Assembly (NCBI GenBank): GCA_965243255.1
Contig: CBDEUH010000004.1
Span: 186,001-250,000, forward strand
Length of the DNA stretch: 64,000 bases
Source: Bin87 sp965243255
Lineage (GTDB): Bacteria; Chloroflexota; Dehalococcoidia; Lucifugimonadales; UBA3495
Direction: 5' to 3'
In this document: positions 24,028 to 33,155 of the stretch, one piece after another
Numbering within the stretch: the stretch's first letter is position 1
Layout of the letters: each line of letters begins with the position of its first letter
Translations under genes and position numbers: made by a program
The notes under the pieces: model-generated
Databases searched by the model: none
Seen by the model: only the letters and a program-made list of their open reading frames with translations
What the model was told of the DNA's origin: nothing

Positions 24028-26604
24028 CTAGTCGCTGATGTGCGCCTGAACCCGGTTGAGGAAGCGGTCTCGTTCGGCGACGATGCCAGCATGCCTCGGG
24101 TCGGTCAATTCCGGATCAGCGTCCAGAATCGCGGCGGCTTCCCGGCGCGCCAGGGCCATCAGGTCCTGGTCGAAGATGCTGGCGATGCGGAGCATCGTTT
24201 GGTCGCCGCTCTGCGACGTCCCGAAGATGTCGCCCTCATGCCTCATTTGCAGGTCAATTTCGGCCAGCTTGAACCCGTCCCGTGTTGCTTCCAGGGCGGA
24301 GAGCCGTTCCCGCGCCCGCTCCGACTCGGATTCGGACATCAGCAGGCAGTAGCTTTTGTGCTCGCCCCGGCCTACCCTTCCCCGGAACTGGTGCAGTTGC
24401 GAAAGACCAAAGCGCTCCGCGCCATCAATGAGCATTACCGTCGAGTTGGGTACGTCTATCCCTACCTCAACCACTGCAGTTGCCACCAATATGTCCAGCC
24501 CGCCGTCGCGGAACTCCCGCATGACCTTGTCCTTATCCCGCGACGACATCCGGCCGTGTAGCAGTCCCACTCTAGACTCCGGGAAGACCTCTTCGGACAG
24601 CCGCTTGTGTTCCTCCACGGCGGCGCGCACTCCCAGTCGGTCCGATTCCTCCACCTGCGGGCAGATGACGAACGCCTGCCGTCCGGCGCTGATCTGCTGA
24701 CGGATGAACCCATAGGCTGCTCGGCGCTTGTCCTCCGGAACAACGCGGGTCAGAATCTCCTGCCGGCCGGGCGGGAGCTCGTCAATTGTTGACACGTCCA
24801 GGTCGCCGTAGAGAGTCAGCTGCAGCGTGCGGGGAATCGGGGTGGCGGACATCATCAGCGAATGAGGCTGCTCGGAACCCTGACCTCTCAGCGCCGAACG
24901 CTGCTCCACTCCGAAGCGGTGCTGCTCGTCGGCGATGGCTAGAGCCAGATTGGGCAGCTCAACGCCTTCCTGGATCAGCGCGTGGGTGCCAACCAACAGG
25001 TCAAGAATCCCTTCTGATGCCATCCGCAGTATCTCCCGCCGCGGGCCGGCGCGAGTGCTGCCGGTCAGCAGGCCGAACGTGAACGGACGGGGCAGGTTGG
25101 GAATGTACACCGAAGTCACGTTGTCCTGCTGCAGGGGCTGGTCCAAACCTCCCAGCAGTTCGCCAACGGTGCGGAAATGCTGCTCAGCCAGCACTTCGGT
25201 GGGCGCCATCAGCGCGGACTGATGGTGAGCTGAAGCTGCCGCCAGCACCGCGGCCAGCGCAACCAGCGTCTTGCCGCTGCCGACCTCACCCTGCAACAAC
25301 CGGCTCATCGGCGGCGCCCCCCGAGACAAATCGCCCAGAATCTCGGCAATACAGCGCATCTGCGCGCCGGTGGGCGTAAAAGGTAACGCGCCCAAAAATC
25401 CCTCAACGGCGGGAGCGTGATACTTGATTGGAACGCCTGTGGCGTTATGCTCCCGGTGCCGCCTCCGACCCAGGATGGCCAATTGGAAGGCCAGGATTTC
25501 ATCAAAGGCCAACCGGCGGCGCCCCCGGTCGGCGGCGGCCAGATCGGATGGATAGTGTATGTCCCGTATGGCGTCCGACAACGGAGACAGTCCGGTACGT
25601 TGCAGCACGTCCCCCGGCAGTGGGTCCTGTACCCCTTTCAGATACTTGCTGACGGCCTGCCAGGTCAGGCTCCGCAAATTGCGCGCTGTAAGGCCGGCGG
25701 TAAGTCGATAGACGGGGATGACACGACCCGTGTTCAGCGGCGGCTGGCGTGCCGAAACCACGTCGTATTCGGGTGATGACAGCGATAGGCGACCCCGGTG
25801 CAACTCTACCTTGCCGTTAACGATCATCTGGCTGCCCTGGTGTAAAGCCCGCGCCAGGTATCCCTGGCCGAACCATTGCAGCTCGATTTGCCCGCTGTCG
25901 TCGCTCAGCACGCCCTCGACCAGTCGCAGGCGGCGCTGCCCCACGCTGGCGGATCGAATGTCAACCAGCTGTCCCTCCATCGTGAAGCTGGCGCCGGGGT
26001 ACACGTCGGCGATGGCCGCAATTTCGCTGCGATCTTCATAGCGCCGCGGCACCATGTAGAGCAGGTCGCGCACGGTGGACGCGCCCAGTTGTTCCAGCCG
26101 CTGGATGGTTTTTCCGTCCATGCGCCGGATTTTCGACACGGCTTCGTCAGGGTCTCCCGGGTTGCTCAACACCGGCGGAGCGACGTAAGCCCGGCGACGC
26201 ATCCGCACGGACGGGGTACCGACGGTAGAAGTAAACAGCGCCGGGGTTTCCGGCTGGAATGGCTGCCCCTCCGCACCCTGTGGAGGAGTGGGAGCTACAT
26301 ACACTTCCGTCTGTGCCGGAGCGACCGGCGGGACGGGCATATCGTCTAGGGCGCCTTGCCAGCGAGCGACCCATTCGCGGCGTTGCTCCACCGACAGCTC
26401 CCGGTACGAGCGCCCGATGAGCTCAGCGATTCGTTCGGGATCGCCAGCCAGGTGTTCCCGCAGTTCGCTCTCCCACCGCTCTACGAAGCGACGAATGCCC
26501 CCGCCAACCGCGGTGTCCGCAAAACCCTTATGCGCTTCCAGGGCCAGAATCTTGCGGAAGGCATCGCGCCACTGCGGTTCATTTTCACTGGTGCCGGTAT
26601 CCAT
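24028..26604 (-). CDS. recG: ATP-dependent DNA helicase RecG
   Basis: RecG remodels stalled forks and Holliday junctions. The 858-residue protein has the wedge OB-fold domain (DLLYMVPRRYEDRS, GYLARALHQGSQMIVNGKVE), Walker A GEVGSGKTLVAL, the DE-Q-HRF motif ADEQHRFGV, SATPIPRTL and the C-terminal VVEVGIDVPN and HQFRGRVGRGEH. It is about 160 residues longer than E. coli RecG because of an N-terminal extension with a helical part (1-95) and a Pro-rich linker, which I have seen described in Chloroflexota-type RecG. It ends 10 bases from the convergent regulator gene and follows degV and the fakA-like gene, echoing the yloV-recG synteny of Firmicutes. Confidence 0.95.
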   Translation of the reverse strand: MDTGTSENEPQWRDAFRKILALEAHKGFADTAVGGGIRRFVERWESELREHLAGDPERIAELIGRSYRELSVEQRREWVARWQGALDDMPVPPVAPAQTEVYVAPTPPQGAEGQPFQPETPALFTSTVGTPSVRMRRRAYVAPPVLSNPGDPDEAVSKIRRMDGKTIQRLEQLGASTVRDLLYMVPRRYEDRSEIAAIADVYPGASFTMEGQLVDIRSASVGQRRLRLVEGVLSDDSGQIELQWFGQGYLARALHQGSQMIVNGKVELHRGRLSLSSPEYDVVSARQPPLNTGRVIPVYRLTAGLTARNLRSLTWQAVSKYLKGVQDPLPGDVLQRTGLSPLSDAIRDIHYPSDLAAADRGRRRLAFDEILAFQLAILGRRRHREHNATGVPIKYHAPAVEGFLGALPFTPTGAQMRCIAEILGDLSRGAPPMSRLLQGEVGSGKTLVALAAVLAAASAHHQSALMAPTEVLAEQHFRTVGELLGGLDQPLQQDNVTSVYIPNLPRPFTFGLLTGSTRAGPRREILRMASEGILDLLVGTHALIQEGVELPNLALAIADEQHRFGVEQRSALRGQGSEQPHSLMMSATPIPRTLQLTLYGDLDVSTIDELPPGRQEILTRVVPEDKRRAAYGFIRQQISAGRQAFVICPQVEESDRLGVRAAVEEHKRLSEEVFPESRVGLLHGRMSSRDKDKVMREFRDGGLDILVATAVVEVGIDVPNSTVMLIDGAERFGLSQLHQFRGRVGRGEHKSYCLLMSESESERARERLSALEATRDGFKLAEIDLQMRHEGDIFGTSQSGDQTMLRIASIFDQDLMALARREAAAILDADPELTDPRHAGIVAERDRFLNRVQAHISD

Positions 26605-26664
26605 TGACTTATGGATTCCCGCCTGATTGGTAATGGCTCCCCGCCTCTGGCGGGTCAGCTCTCT

Positions 26665-27498
26665 CTAAGGCAGAGTGGCTACGGCTACCGCCCCCGGCCC
26701 GACGTGGGTTCCGATTGCGGAACCGATTTGCACTGTGTAGGTCTGGTCGGCCGGAGCCAGATCGGACAAGCGGTTTCGTATCTCTTCGGCCACGGCCGGA
26801 TCAGTAGTATAGGCGACGCCCAGCTTGGACGCCGGCCCGTGTTCACGAATCAATTCTTCCACTCGTTGAATTGCGCGGCGCAGATTGCGAGGTCGGTCGA
26901 CCGGCAGCACCTCGCCGTCAGCCACCTTGAGAATGGGCTTTACTTTCAGCAGGGAACCCATGAATGCTTGGGCCTTGCCAATGCGACCGCCCTTTTGAAG
27001 GTATTCCAGTGTATCCACCATGGCATAGCCAAATCCCTGGGAGGCGCGAGACCGGGCAGCGTCGGCCACCGATTCCAGCGTAGCGTCCGGGGCTGCGGCA
27101 TCTTCGGCGGCGGCAATCACCTGCAGCATGTGGCCTACCGACGCTGTCCCGGCGTCAATGACGGTTACCGCCCCGTCCGGGAGCTGCTGAGACGCCTGCA
27201 TCGCTGAGTTGTAAGTGCCGCTCAATTGTTGAGGCACCGTGATGCAGATGATCTGATCTCCGGCGTTGACCAAAGGCTCAAATCGCTCGGCGAAATCAGC
27301 CGGCGTGGGTTGCGACGTGCTGGGCAGACGGCTGGAGGATTGCAACCCGACATAGAACTGGGTGGGGTTGATGTCAATCCCCTGCCGGTGCGCCACGTCG
27401 TCAATCATTACGTAGGCCGGCACGATGGCAATGTCCAACTCTTCCGCGAGTGTCCGGTCGATGTCGCAGGTGCTGTCGGTTACGATTTTCACTGCCAT
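26665..27498 (-). CDS. DegV family fatty-acid-binding protein (FakB-like)
   Basis: This 277-residue protein belongs to the DegV family, which holds one fatty acid molecule and, as FakB, presents it to the kinase FakA. The N-terminus KIVTDSTCDIDRTLAEELDIAIVP is diagnostic, followed by TSQPTPADF and the conserved ITVPQQLSGTYNSAM. It lies 38 bases downstream of the DAK2/FakA-like gene, which supports the FakB reading; some DegV proteins have other ligands. Confidence 0.9.
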   Translation of the reverse strand: MAVKIVTDSTCDIDRTLAEELDIAIVPAYVMIDDVAHRQGIDINPTQFYVGLQSSSRLPSTSQPTPADFAERFEPLVNAGDQIICITVPQQLSGTYNSAMQASQQLPDGAVTVIDAGTASVGHMLQVIAAAEDAAAPDATLESVADAARSRASQGFGYAMVDTLEYLQKGGRIGKAQAFMGSLLKVKPILKVADGEVLPVDRPRNLRRAIQRVEELIREHGPASKLGVAYTTDPAVAEEIRNRLSDLAPADQTYTVQIGSAIGTHVGPGAVAVATLP

Positions 27499-27536
27499 GT
27501 TGTTTGCTCCTGTGTAAGTGGCGGCAGATTAGTCAA

Positions 27537-29213
27537 CTATTCAACCGACACCAGATAAGGATAGTGCGGTTGTCCGCCCTCGTACACGTCCACCTCTGCG
27601 CCGGGATGGGTTGATTCCAAATCTTCCTGCAATGCTGCTGCCCGCTGGGAGTCAGTGCCTTCACCCAGGTAGAGGGTGATGATGCTGTCCTCGTCAACCG
27701 TGGAATGTGCCAAGCCTTCTTGTAGAGCGGCTTCTGCGGCGTCAGCCAGGCTAACCAGCCGGCCGTCCAGGATGGCCATGAACTGCCCTTCGGATACGTC
27801 CTGTCCGTCTACGGTGGAGTCGCGCACGGCTTGGGTAATTTCCAGTGTCTCCACCGCGTTGCCGGCGGCCCCCATGCTGGCCAGGTTCGCGTCAACCGAC
27901 ACTTCCGGGTTGAACCCTAGCATGGCCGCGGTGCCCTGAGGCATGGATCGGGTACTGACCACATGGAGAGCGACTCCATCGGCGCCGGCATCAGCGGCCT
28001 GGGCCGCAGTCAGGATGACGTTGGGGTTGTTGGGCAGCACGATAACGTCGGTGGTCCCGGCCGACAGGGCGGCGTTGATGATCTCGCTGGCGCTGGGGTT
28101 CAGGGTTTGGCCGCCGGGCACGATGGCCGCGCAGCCAGCGTCCTGGAACAGGGCCGCCAGCCCTGGCCCCGAGGCCACGGCGATGACCGACACCCCGGGG
28201 CGTATTTCCTCCGGCCGGGCGCGCTCTCGGTGGCCGCTGGCCCAGTCCCGATTTTGCAGGCTCATGTTGTCGATTTTGACCTCGTCCAGGTCTCCGTAAC
28301 CCACGCCGAGAGTCAAAGCGGCGCCGGGGTCTTCGGTGTGCACGTGGACCCGCACGGCGGCCCCGCCACCGATGATAACCGTGGACTCTGCTATGGCATC
28401 CAGGCCTTTGCGCAGTACGTCAACGTTCAAATCTTGCCCATGAATAACGAACTGGGTGCAGTAACCAAACTCCTCGGCTTCGTGGGCTTCCAGAAAGTCG
28501 CTGTCAATCGACACCGAGGCGGTTTGAGCCGGATCAATCAGGCCGCCGACGCTGCGCAGACCTAGATCAACGGGCGGGCCGGTTTCCCCCTTCAAATGCT
28601 GCAGCGCGCCGCCAATGATGGCGACGACGCCCAGGCCTCCCGAATCAACAACGCCGGCTTCCTTCAGCACGGGCAGCTGCTCCGGAGTGTAGGCCAGTGC
28701 TTCAATGGCTCCGTCGTAGGCGATTTGCCACAAAGAGATGACGTCCCGTTCGCCGGCGTCGCTGGCCCGCACCGTGGCGTCCGACGCGCCCTGTATTACC
28801 GACAGCATGGTGCCTTCCCGAGGTTGGCTGACGGCGCGGTAGGCGGAATCGGTGGCGGAACGAAAGGCCGCCACCGCGTCGGCTGTTTCGATGGTTTCTG
28901 ATCCCGCTACACCATCGGCAAAACCGCGCAGCAGTTGGGATAAAATGACGCCGCTGTTGCCGCGGGCCCCCCAGAATGCGCCCACGGCGATGGACTCGGC
29001 GACTTCACCTGCGGACTCTTTGTCAGCGTCCTTATTCATCTGATCAATGCCGGCCCGCAGGGTAAGCAGCATATTGGTGCCGGTGTCGCCGTCGGGCACC
29101 GGAAACACGTTCAGAGCATTGGCGGCGTCACGATACAGATCCATGTAGGCTTCCGCGCCCAGCATGGCTTCTCGCAAGTCGGAACCGTTCAATACGGTAA
29201 CACTGGTTGTCAT
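27537..29213 (-). CDS. fakA: DAK2 domain fatty acid kinase FakA-like protein (YloV)
   Basis: FakA phosphorylates FakB-bound fatty acids to acyl-phosphate, the entry to phospholipid synthesis. The 558-residue protein carries the DhaL/DAK2 nucleotide-binding domain (NVFPVPDGDTGTNMLLTL at 36-53, later GARGNSGVILSQLLRGFA) and C-terminal DegV-like domains (GGAAVRVHVHTEDPGAAL, VLPNNPNVILTAAQAA). The length matches YloV. It is transcribed before degV and recG, and diverges from ruvB. With FabI and FabD in the window it suggests that both made and scavenged fatty acids are used. Confidence 0.92.
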   Translation of the reverse strand: MTTSVTVLNGSDLREAMLGAEAYMDLYRDAANALNVFPVPDGDTGTNMLLTLRAGIDQMNKDADKESAGEVAESIAVGAFWGARGNSGVILSQLLRGFADGVAGSETIETADAVAAFRSATDSAYRAVSQPREGTMLSVIQGASDATVRASDAGERDVISLWQIAYDGAIEALAYTPEQLPVLKEAGVVDSGGLGVVAIIGGALQHLKGETGPPVDLGLRSVGGLIDPAQTASVSIDSDFLEAHEAEEFGYCTQFVIHGQDLNVDVLRKGLDAIAESTVIIGGGAAVRVHVHTEDPGAALTLGVGYGDLDEVKIDNMSLQNRDWASGHRERARPEEIRPGVSVIAVASGPGLAALFQDAGCAAIVPGGQTLNPSASEIINAALSAGTTDVIVLPNNPNVILTAAQAADAGADGVALHVVSTRSMPQGTAAMLGFNPEVSVDANLASMGAAGNAVETLEITQAVRDSTVDGQDVSEGQFMAILDGRLVSLADAAEAALQEGLAHSTVDEDSIITLYLGEGTDSQRAAALQEDLESTHPGAEVDVYEGGQPHYPYLVSVE

Positions 29214-29247
29214 TCTATTGCCCGTATTGTGATTTTAGGATGGGCAG

Positions 29248-29256
29248 AGTATATCA
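29248..29256 (-). promoter_or_regulatory. putative extended -10 promoter of fakA-degV-recG
   Basis: The minus strand reads TGATATACT (TGn plus TATACT at 29248-29253), 35 bases before the fakA ATG. No -35 is obvious. On the plus strand, TATCAT at 29301-29306 is only 9 bases from the ruvB ATG, so a near-leaderless ruvB message is possible. Confidence 0.45.
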
Positions 29257-29315
29257 CGGGGAGTTTTCAGAATACTGTGCGCGGAAGATGTCGTTTCGGG
29301 TATCATGTTGCCACT

Positions 29316-30422
29316 ATGACGACGGCAGGAAGCAGCCCAGAAGAAGCCGCCCAGGAAGCTCAGGGCAAAGTCGGTGACGTTTCGGCCCGTCAAGTTGCGC
29401 CCGTTGTCCAGGGCGATGACGGCGAGCAGGAAACCCGGCTGCGGCCGGCTCGGCTGGACGACTTCGTCGGTCAGCCCCAGGTGAAGGAGAACCTGAGTAT
29501 CGCCATGCAGGCGGCGCGACTCCGCGGAGAACCGCTGGACCACGTGGTTATCTACGGGCCGCCTGGCCTGGGCAAGACTACTCTGGCGAACATCATCGCC
29601 AACGAAATGGGCACGACCATTCGGGTAACCGCCGGACCGGCGATTGAACGGGCCAGCGACGTGGCATCCATCCTGACTGGCCTGCAGCCCAACGACGTGC
29701 TCTTCATTGACGAAATCCATCGCCTGAACCGTGCGGTGGAGGAAGTGATGTACTCGGCCATGGAGGACTTCTTCCTCTCTTGGGTCGTGGGTAAAGGCTT
29801 GTCGGCCCGTAGCATCAACCTGCGTATCAACCCCTTCACCCTCGTCGGGGCCACGACACGCTACTCTCTGGTGAGTGCGCCGCTGCGCGACCGATTCGGC
29901 TCAGTCTTCCGCTTGGACTACTATTCCAACGAAGACATGTCAACAGTGGTTCAGCGTTCTTCCCGTATCCTGGCGATTGATGCTGATGACGAAGGGCTGA
30001 ACGAGGTTGCGGTGCGTTCCAGGGGAACCCCGCGCATCGCCAATCGGCTGCTGCGCCGGGCGCGGGACTATGCGCTGGTTAGGGCGGATAATCGCATTAC
30101 CGGCCCGGTGGCCCGGGAGTCGCTGGATCGGCTGGGGGTGGACGCCCGCGGTCTGGACGAGACTGACCACCGCCTGCTGACCAGTATCATCCACAAGTTC
30201 AGCGGCGGCCCCGTTGGATTGGATACGCTGGCGGCGTCAATGAGCGAAGACGCCAGTACGGTCATGGAAGTCCTGGAGCCCTTCCTCCTGCAGCAGGGAT
30301 TCATTGAGCGGACTCCACGGGGCCGGATGGCAACCCGCTTGGCCTACGAATACATGGGTTCGCCATGGGAAGGCGGCAGTGACCCCGGCCGTCAGGCCCA
30401 GCTGTTCGGGGGCACGGAATAG
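29316..30422 (+). CDS. ruvB: Holliday junction ATP-dependent helicase RuvB
   Basis: RuvB is the hexameric AAA+ motor of branch migration. The 368-residue protein has the entry motif RLDDFVGQPQVKENL, Walker A GPPGLGKTTL at 81-90, Walker B VLFIDEIHRL, sensor and arginine-finger block GATTRYSLVSAPLRDRFG, and the C-terminal winged helix ending QQGFIERTPRGRMAT. I start at the ATG at 29316, leaving a 40-residue polar N-terminal tail; an upstream ATG at 29229 overlaps the fakA promoter. In other bacteria ruvB follows ruvA directly, but here they are 11 kb apart. Confidence 0.96.
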   Translation: MTTAGSSPEEAAQEAQGKVGDVSARQVAPVVQGDDGEQETRLRPARLDDFVGQPQVKENLSIAMQAARLRGEPLDHVVIYGPPGLGKTTLANIIANEMGTTIRVTAGPAIERASDVASILTGLQPNDVLFIDEIHRLNRAVEEVMYSAMEDFFLSWVVGKGLSARSINLRINPFTLVGATTRYSLVSAPLRDRFGSVFRLDYYSNEDMSTVVQRSSRILAIDADDEGLNEVAVRSRGTPRIANRLLRRARDYALVRADNRITGPVARESLDRLGVDARGLDETDHRLLTSIIHKFSGGPVGLDTLAASMSEDASTVMEVLEPFLLQQGFIERTPRGRMATRLAYEYMGSPWEGGSDPGRQAQLFGGTE

Positions 30423-30561
30423 TCCGGCCCCATCTCTATAATTGACATAACCTGTCCACCGCCCTATTCCCGCGCAGCCCGCAGTCCCCCACCGGCCCGG
30501 CGAGCATTCTCTGTTTATTTACATAACGTTGCCTATTCACGCCAATTGACGGTGCTGCGCC

Positions 30562-30590
30562 TTGAATGTTGAGTACCGCCTGCATACAAT
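30562..30590 (+). promoter_or_regulatory. promoter of the F420 biosynthesis genes
   Basis: TTGAAT at 30562-30567 and TACAAT at 30585-30590 have the ideal 17-base spacing and lie 38 bases before the cofG GTG. A TTGACA at about 30441 further upstream has only a poor -10 partner. The rest of the 206-base gap shows no gene. Confidence 0.65.
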
Positions 30591-30628
30591 GACTCTGGCG
30601 CGATCTTGCCGCCACCGGAAGTGCCAAC

Positions 30629-31849
30629 GTGACCACTACAGTTCCCATTCTGCCGGCCATCGGGCCTTCGCCATCTTTTGATCGTCTCCCCGGCGGCGCC
30701 GAACTGTCCGATAACGACGCCCTCACTCTGGCGACGCTCGACGACGGCGCGCTGGACGATATGTGCGCCGTCGCCTCTGAACTGCGCGACCGAGGCCGGG
30801 GAAAAGTCATCACCTTTTCCCCCAAGGTGTTTATTCCCCTGACTCGTCTCTGCCGCGACTTCTGCGGATACTGCACTTTCCGCCAGTCTCCGCAAGAGAC
30901 GGACGACCTGTTCCTCACCCCTGACGCAGTGCTGGGCGTTGCCAAAGCCGGCGAACGCCTCGGCTGCACGGAAGCCCTGTTCACCCTCGGAGAGCGCCCG
31001 GAGCAGCGCTACGCCGAGGCCGCCCAATGGCTGGCCTCACAGGGTTATCGCACCACGCTGGAATACCTGGCCGGGATGTGCCGCCGCGTGTTTGAGGAAA
31101 CCGAACTGCTGCCTCACGGCAACCCGGGCACCATGAGCCGCCGGGAACTGGAAGCCCTTCAGCCAACCAACCCATCCATCGGGATAATGCTGGAAAGCTC
31201 TAGCCCCCGCCTCTACCAATCCGGCGGCCCCCACGAATTCGCTCCCAGCAAGCGCCCCCGTGTGCGCCTTCGTACTATGGAATTAGCCGGCGAACTGGGC
31301 ATCCCATTTACTACCGGCATTTTGATCGGCATCGGTGAAACCCGCGTCGAAAGAGTGGAGTCGTTGCTCGAGATACGGCGACTGCACCGGCGGTTCGGAC
31401 ACATCCAGGAAGTCATAGTTCAGAATTTTCGCGCAAAGGCAGACACGCCCATGGCTCACGTGCCGGACGCGGGAGCCGACGAACTGGCGTGGACTACCGC
31501 CGTGGCCCGTCTGATTCTCGGTGAACGGGTCAATATCCAGGTTCCACCCAATCTCAGCGAGGATTACGAGCGATATATCCACGCTGGCATCAACGATTGG
31601 GGTGGAGTATCGCCCTTGACCATCGACTACGTGAACCCGGAAGCGCCGTGGCCTCAACTGAGCGAGCTGCGACGATGCACCGAGGCGGCCGGCTGCGTGC
31701 TCCGACCCCGGCTCCCCGTGTACCCGGAATTCTTCGCTAGCGGTTCTCAGTGGCCGCTGCCACCGCCATTAAAAGACAAACTGCTGCGCCTGACTGACCA
31801 GGACGGATACGTGAAAGGGGGAATGCAACGCTATGCCCACAATGACTGA
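30629..31849 (+). CDS. cofG: 7,8-didemethyl-8-hydroxy-5-deazariboflavin synthase subunit CofG
   Basis: CofG is the radical-SAM enzyme that closes the deazaflavin ring (Fo) of coenzyme F420, acting on the CofH product. The 406-residue protein carries the cluster motif CRDFCGYC (Cys75, 79, 82, spacing CX3CX2C) within PLTRLCRDFCGYCTFR. Typical CofG blocks follow (EALFTLGERPEQRY, HGNPGTMSR, IPFTTGILIGIGET). It starts at a GTG with GGAAG upstream, and its 3' end overlaps cofH by 17 bases. Separate cofG and cofH, rather than a fused fbiC, is the archaeal/cyanobacterial style. Confidence 0.96.
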   Translation: MTTTVPILPAIGPSPSFDRLPGGAELSDNDALTLATLDDGALDDMCAVASELRDRGRGKVITFSPKVFIPLTRLCRDFCGYCTFRQSPQETDDLFLTPDAVLGVAKAGERLGCTEALFTLGERPEQRYAEAAQWLASQGYRTTLEYLAGMCRRVFEETELLPHGNPGTMSRRELEALQPTNPSIGIMLESSSPRLYQSGGPHEFAPSKRPRVRLRTMELAGELGIPFTTGILIGIGETRVERVESLLEIRRLHRRFGHIQEVIVQNFRAKADTPMAHVPDAGADELAWTTAVARLILGERVNIQVPPNLSEDYERYIHAGINDWGGVSPLTIDYVNPEAPWPQLSELRRCTEAAGCVLRPRLPVYPEFFASGSQWPLPPPLKDKLLRLTDQDGYVKGGMQRYAHND

Positions 31850-33152
31850 CAACAACACGCCGGCTAACTTGGCGGCGCTGGTGAATGCCCTCCGTCCGAA
31901 TGTCGCAGACGTGCTGAACCGTGCCTTGGCCGGCGATGATGTTGCCGTCGAGGACGCCGACCTGCTGTTTGACACCGCCGGGCCGGAGTTCCTGGCCACC
32001 GCCATGGTCGCTGACGAATTGCGCCGACGCTCGGTTGGCGACCTGGTAACCTACGTGGTCAACCGCAACGTCAATTTCACCAACGTCTGCATCAAGCGGT
32101 GTGGTTTCTGCGCCTTCAGCCGCGATTTCCGTGAGGAGGAAGGTTACTTTCTGCCGGTGAGCGAAATCATCCGGCGGGCGAAAGAGGCGCAGGAATACGG
32201 CGCTACCGAGGTTTGCATCCAGGCCGGCCTGCCTCCTCAAATGGAAGGCGACCTGTACATCCGCCTGTGCGAGGCCATCAAGGAAGAGTTGCCCGATATA
32301 CACGTCCACGGCTTTTCGCCCGAGGAAGTGCTGTACGGTTCCATCCGCTCCCGCTGCAGCATACGGGAATACCTGCAAGGCTTGAAGGACGCCGGTGTGG
32401 GCAGTCTCCCCGGAACCTCTGCCGAAGTTCTTGACCAGGAACTGCGCGACATTATCTCCCCCGGCCGTATCACCGTTGACCAGTGGATTGAAGTGATCAC
32501 TACCGCCCACGACCTGGGCATACCAACGACTTCGACCGTGATGTTCGGCCACCGGGAAACCAACGCCCAGATCGTGCGCCATATTGCGCTGCTGCGCGAT
32601 ATTCAGCAGAGCACGGGCGGATTTACCGAATTCGTGCCGCTGAGCTTTGTGGCCTCGGAAGCGCCGATGTACTTCAAGCAAACGGTGGAAGGCGTGCGTT
32701 CCGGCCCCTCCGGTATGGACGTGGTGAAGGTTCACGCCATCGCACGGATTATGCTCAACAACTGGATTCCCAACATCCAGGCTTCCTGGGTCAAGGAAGG
32801 CAGCCGAATGTCCCAGCTGCTGCTGACGTCCGGCGTCAACGACTTGGGCGGAACGCTGATTAACGAAAGCATCTCCACCTCCGCCGGCGCTATGCACGGC
32901 CAGCTGATGCGTCCCTCTGAGTTCCGTGGGATGATTCGCGAAGCCGGGCGCACACCGGCCGAACGCTACACTACCTACGGCCTGCGCCGTATCTACGGAG
33001 AGGCCGACGAAGCCCTGGACCCGCTGGACCTGGTGGGCGACAACGTTGAGGAGATTTTCGGATCCTACAACCAGTTGGTGCAGATGGACACTTACCGCTT
33101 TGAACACCCCCGCGCACAACGGGAACGGGCCGCCGCGCAGGGCTCAAGTTAG
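31833..33152 (+). CDS. cofH: 5-amino-6-(D-ribitylamino)uracil-L-tyrosine 4-hydroxyphenyl transferase CofH
   Basis: CofH joins a tyrosine-derived hydroxybenzyl group to the flavin precursor, giving the substrate of CofG. The 439-residue radical-SAM protein has the motif CIKRCGFC (Cys86, 90, 93), then GATEVCIQAGLPP, HVHGFSPEEVLYG and SVMFGH-like TSTVMFGHRETN. The C-terminal block NDLGGTLINESISTSAGA is family-specific. It overlaps cofG by 17 bases and lies 3 bases before cofD. An alternative ATG three codons later is equally possible. Confidence 0.96.
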   Translation: MPTMTDNNTPANLAALVNALRPNVADVLNRALAGDDVAVEDADLLFDTAGPEFLATAMVADELRRRSVGDLVTYVVNRNVNFTNVCIKRCGFCAFSRDFREEEGYFLPVSEIIRRAKEAQEYGATEVCIQAGLPPQMEGDLYIRLCEAIKEELPDIHVHGFSPEEVLYGSIRSRCSIREYLQGLKDAGVGSLPGTSAEVLDQELRDIISPGRITVDQWIEVITTAHDLGIPTTSTVMFGHRETNAQIVRHIALLRDIQQSTGGFTEFVPLSFVASEAPMYFKQTVEGVRSGPSGMDVVKVHAIARIMLNNWIPNIQASWVKEGSRMSQLLLTSGVNDLGGTLINESISTSAGAMHGQLMRPSEFRGMIREAGRTPAERYTTYGLRRIYGEADEALDPLDLVGDNVEEIFGSYNQLVQMDTYRFEHPRAQRERAAAQGSS

Positions 33153-33155
33153 CCC

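Noticed and set aside
26639..26653. CCCGCC-TCT-GGCGGG hairpin between recG and degV
   Set aside because: No T-run on either strand, and the gap lies within a likely operon; not called a terminator.
31737..33119. Antisense open frame of about 460 codons over cofH
   Set aside because: Shadow of cofH; no domains or ribosome site.
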